From: Setophaga petechia
Lineage: Eukaryota > Chordata > Aves > Passeriformes > Parulidae
DNA: 64,000 bases
NCBI GenBank assembly: GCA_024362935.1
Contig: JANCRA010000040.1
Coordinates: forward strand, 744,001-808,000
Direction of reading: 5' to 3'
Shown here: one piece after another, positions 61,856 through 64,000 of the stretch
Numbering within the stretch: the first letter of the stretch is position 1
Layout of the letters: each line of letters begins with the position of its first letter
Position numbers and translations under genes: made by a program
Notes under the pieces: model-generated
The model's database searches: none
What the model was told of the DNA's origin: nothing
What the model saw: only the letters and a program-made list of their open reading frames with translations

Positions 61856-64000
61856 TTTTCATACCCACTCTTCTGTTTTATTCCCTGTAAATACTAGGTC
61901 TTATTCTTTGTTTCGTCCCTCAGCACTCCCCACATATTTAGCTCCTCCAGTACTTTCTAGAATTTCTCACTTTGTTGCAACATTGCACCAGTTTACTTTC
62001 CATTCTTTTCTTTTCCTAATCTGGAGAAAAAGATTTTAAAATACAGCTATTTTAGAAAACAGTAATTTCTCTAAGTTCTCAATATACGACAACAGACCTT
62101 TAAGGGATCACTGTCCAAAACACATAAAGTAAAAGTCAGTAGTAAATATATCATGTGAAAGGACAGAATCTCCCATTGTACACCTTTTGTACCATTGCCA
62201 AGATAGTTTTGCAAAACAATGAATTTGAAACAAAAAATATTACTAGGTGTCTTGATAGTAATTTATTATAAAATACAGGGTAGATTTTCATAACAGTACT
62301 CCCAACAGGGATTGAATGCAACAAAATTCAACCAGATAATTAGTTTTAAAAATTATATGCTAATAATATTTTGTATCTTTCATTAAAATATTGTAACCTG
62401 TTAAGAAGCTCCCAGTCACTCTAGATGTCATATTGTCTCTCTCTTCAATTGTGTAGTTATCACTGCATAATAAACCCATTCCAGCTGGAGGTCGTAATGT
62501 AACTATTTCTCCTTAATAAAGCCAGCTCCAAAAATTCAGCTTCAATGGGTCAGATACATTTATTTACTTTTTGCAGATGCTAAAGTGATTTTGGCAGAAA
62601 CTTTTTGCTCAAGTACAGCCAAATTTACATTCCTGGTATTTCTGACCTAAATTTGAGCCAAGACTGAGAAGATATTTGAATTCTAATCTTGGAAGCAATT
62701 AATCTCATATAATTCTAAATATGAGATTCAACAGTGGGTATACACAGTTGACTTCAGATGTCTAAATCATTTTATTCTACGTGTAAGCTCCAAATGCCAT
62801 CAATATAGACGCCTACATTTGATCAGATAGATCAGTCACTTTCTAGACTCCATTGATTGTATTGACAAGAGATGCAAAACAACTGCCTAAACATATGTTT
62901 GCAGCACTATTTAACCCTCCACAGAGAATTACCAACATCTGTACAATGCTGGCAGCTATGACACCAGATCTATGGGGGCCATCTGTCATTGTGGAGTAAA
63001 ACACAGGCCGGATGATACCCTTAGATATTCTGTGCCTATGTGCAGACAACTGAAGATTCCACCAACCATACCCAATGGAGAGTTTAGACGAGTTTACATC
63101 CAACCATATGGAACATTTAGGTTTAGGTTTCTTAATCTCATGCTGGAAGGCAACTTTCTTGTCTCCAGCTCAGAATGAGATGTCCAGAACTGGTGTTTTG
63201 TATTGCTCAGATTGCTACCTGTCATGATACAGAGGCAGGAGTGCTGAGGCTGAGGTCATGCTACCACTAACGCAAAGTTTGCATTAGGCATTCATGTTCA
63301 TTGTTGCAAAATATTGGCAATATATCCTGATTTTCTCCAGATCTTTTTGTTCTGACCTCACTATTGAATTGCTCAGTGACGTTCTGGCCATAGCAGAGCA
63401 TAAGAAAAACCGTAGATGGTTTTAGACTTCTCTCCAGCACAGGCAAAAATTAACTTGTGGACTTAAGGATAAAGGCAAAATATTTAATATGCATCTCTTC
63501 CTGCTTCCCTCCCCTCCTAATTCACTACTGGAATGGTCCTCTAACAGTAGGAAGAGCAAGCCCAAGAGGTCACTGGTGTACTGGGTACACAGGTGGCAGA
63601 GCTTCTACCATCTTTTATCTCAGCTGGGAGGCTCGGTTGGTTTTTCAGCCTTCAGAGGCAATGTCATGTAGAATTGCCACCAATTTAACTGCTACACATT
63701 ATCTTCTTCCCTAAGAAAATGATTGAGCTATCTACACTAAAATCTGGAAGAGTGACAGATATTGCTCTGTGCACAAGTACCACTACTCACTCTTCTAAAT
63801 CTTTCTTGTGAACCTCTTTATAGCCCTCTTAAAATGTTGTTTTCTCTCTACAAAATATTATTATTTTTTGCATATGTGTTGGAAAAAATATTAGCTTAGG
63901 ATGAGGAGGATGGAATCTTTTATTTATTCAAATCCCAACCCTTTTACTGAAATATGAATAACTTGTGTCACTGTTAAACCCTTGTCTCTTTACTCAGAAA
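61856..64000. other. Single-copy A+T-rich DNA to the window end, no gene seen
   Basis: An 86-codon minus-strand frame (63103-62843) and an 85-codon plus frame (63457-63714) have no recognisable domain. No repeat was recognised. Confidence 0.6.

Noticed and set aside
62843..63103. 86-codon minus-strand frame with a hydrophobic C-terminal half
   Set aside because: No recognisable family, no splice or promoter context, and length within random expectation.
1..64000. CRISPR arrays, bacterial operons, tRNA or rRNA genes, phage genes
   Set aside because: None of the expected spacing, coding density, cloverleaf boxes or conserved rRNA words occur; the CR1 and LTR content indicates a vertebrate nuclear genome.

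Overview
The window looks like vertebrate, most likely avian, gene-free nuclear DNA. It is A+T-rich. Its recognisable content is chicken-repeat-1 (CR1) LINE fragments with bird-type 3' ends (short TTCTATGAC/TTCTA/ATTCTGT-like tails), plus solo LTRs of the avian endogenous-retrovirus kind. There are no operons, no ribosome binding sites, no tRNA or rRNA genes, and no long conserved open frame. The longest stop-free reading stretches are either inside repeats or carry no recognisable domain. I therefore annotate no host protein-coding gene. The segment could be intergenic, or the inside of a very long intron. I recognise the repeats by memory of family consensus sequences, not by a database search.

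Layout. 1-2464: single-copy A+T-rich DNA with small tandem duplications. 2465-3050: CR1 (+). 3051-12330: single-copy, with one possible regulatory element near 4690-4990 and one exon-like module at 9582-9640. 12331-12915: solo LTR (-). 12916-22044: single-copy, with possible conserved non-coding stretches. 22045-23270: CR1 (-) that keeps its endonuclease region and 3' end but has lost the reverse transcriptase; it carries a perfect 18-bp-arm hairpin at the catalytic GDFN site. 24086-24176: long (TA)n. 26395-26865: CR1 (+). 28945-29304: partial LTR (+), same family as the copy at 12331. 34490-34780: probable old CR1 (+). 44745-45400: C-rich island. 45985-46090: CR1 3' end (-). 50530-51540: CR1 reverse-transcriptase region (-) with a second tiny CR1 (+) nested in it. 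52494-53535: GC-rich LTR-like element of a second family (-). 55437-55725 and 56465-57345: two CR1 fragments (-). 57510-58440: a duplicated segment with strong inverted repeats. 61056-61616: solo LTR (-). 61772-61855: a near-perfect 41-bp tandem duplication carrying splice-like signals. 61860-64000: single-copy.

Nothing here forms a pathway. The history the sequence shows is repeated insertion and decay of CR1 and LTR elements in a gene-poor region, with local rearrangements (nested insertion, internal deletion, inverted and tandem duplications). The most interesting leads are the templated-looking hairpin inside the CR1 endonuclease (22802-22843), the 51-nt fold-back at 58390-58440 beside a diverged segment duplication, and the duplicated acceptor/mini-exon/donor module at 61772-61855.
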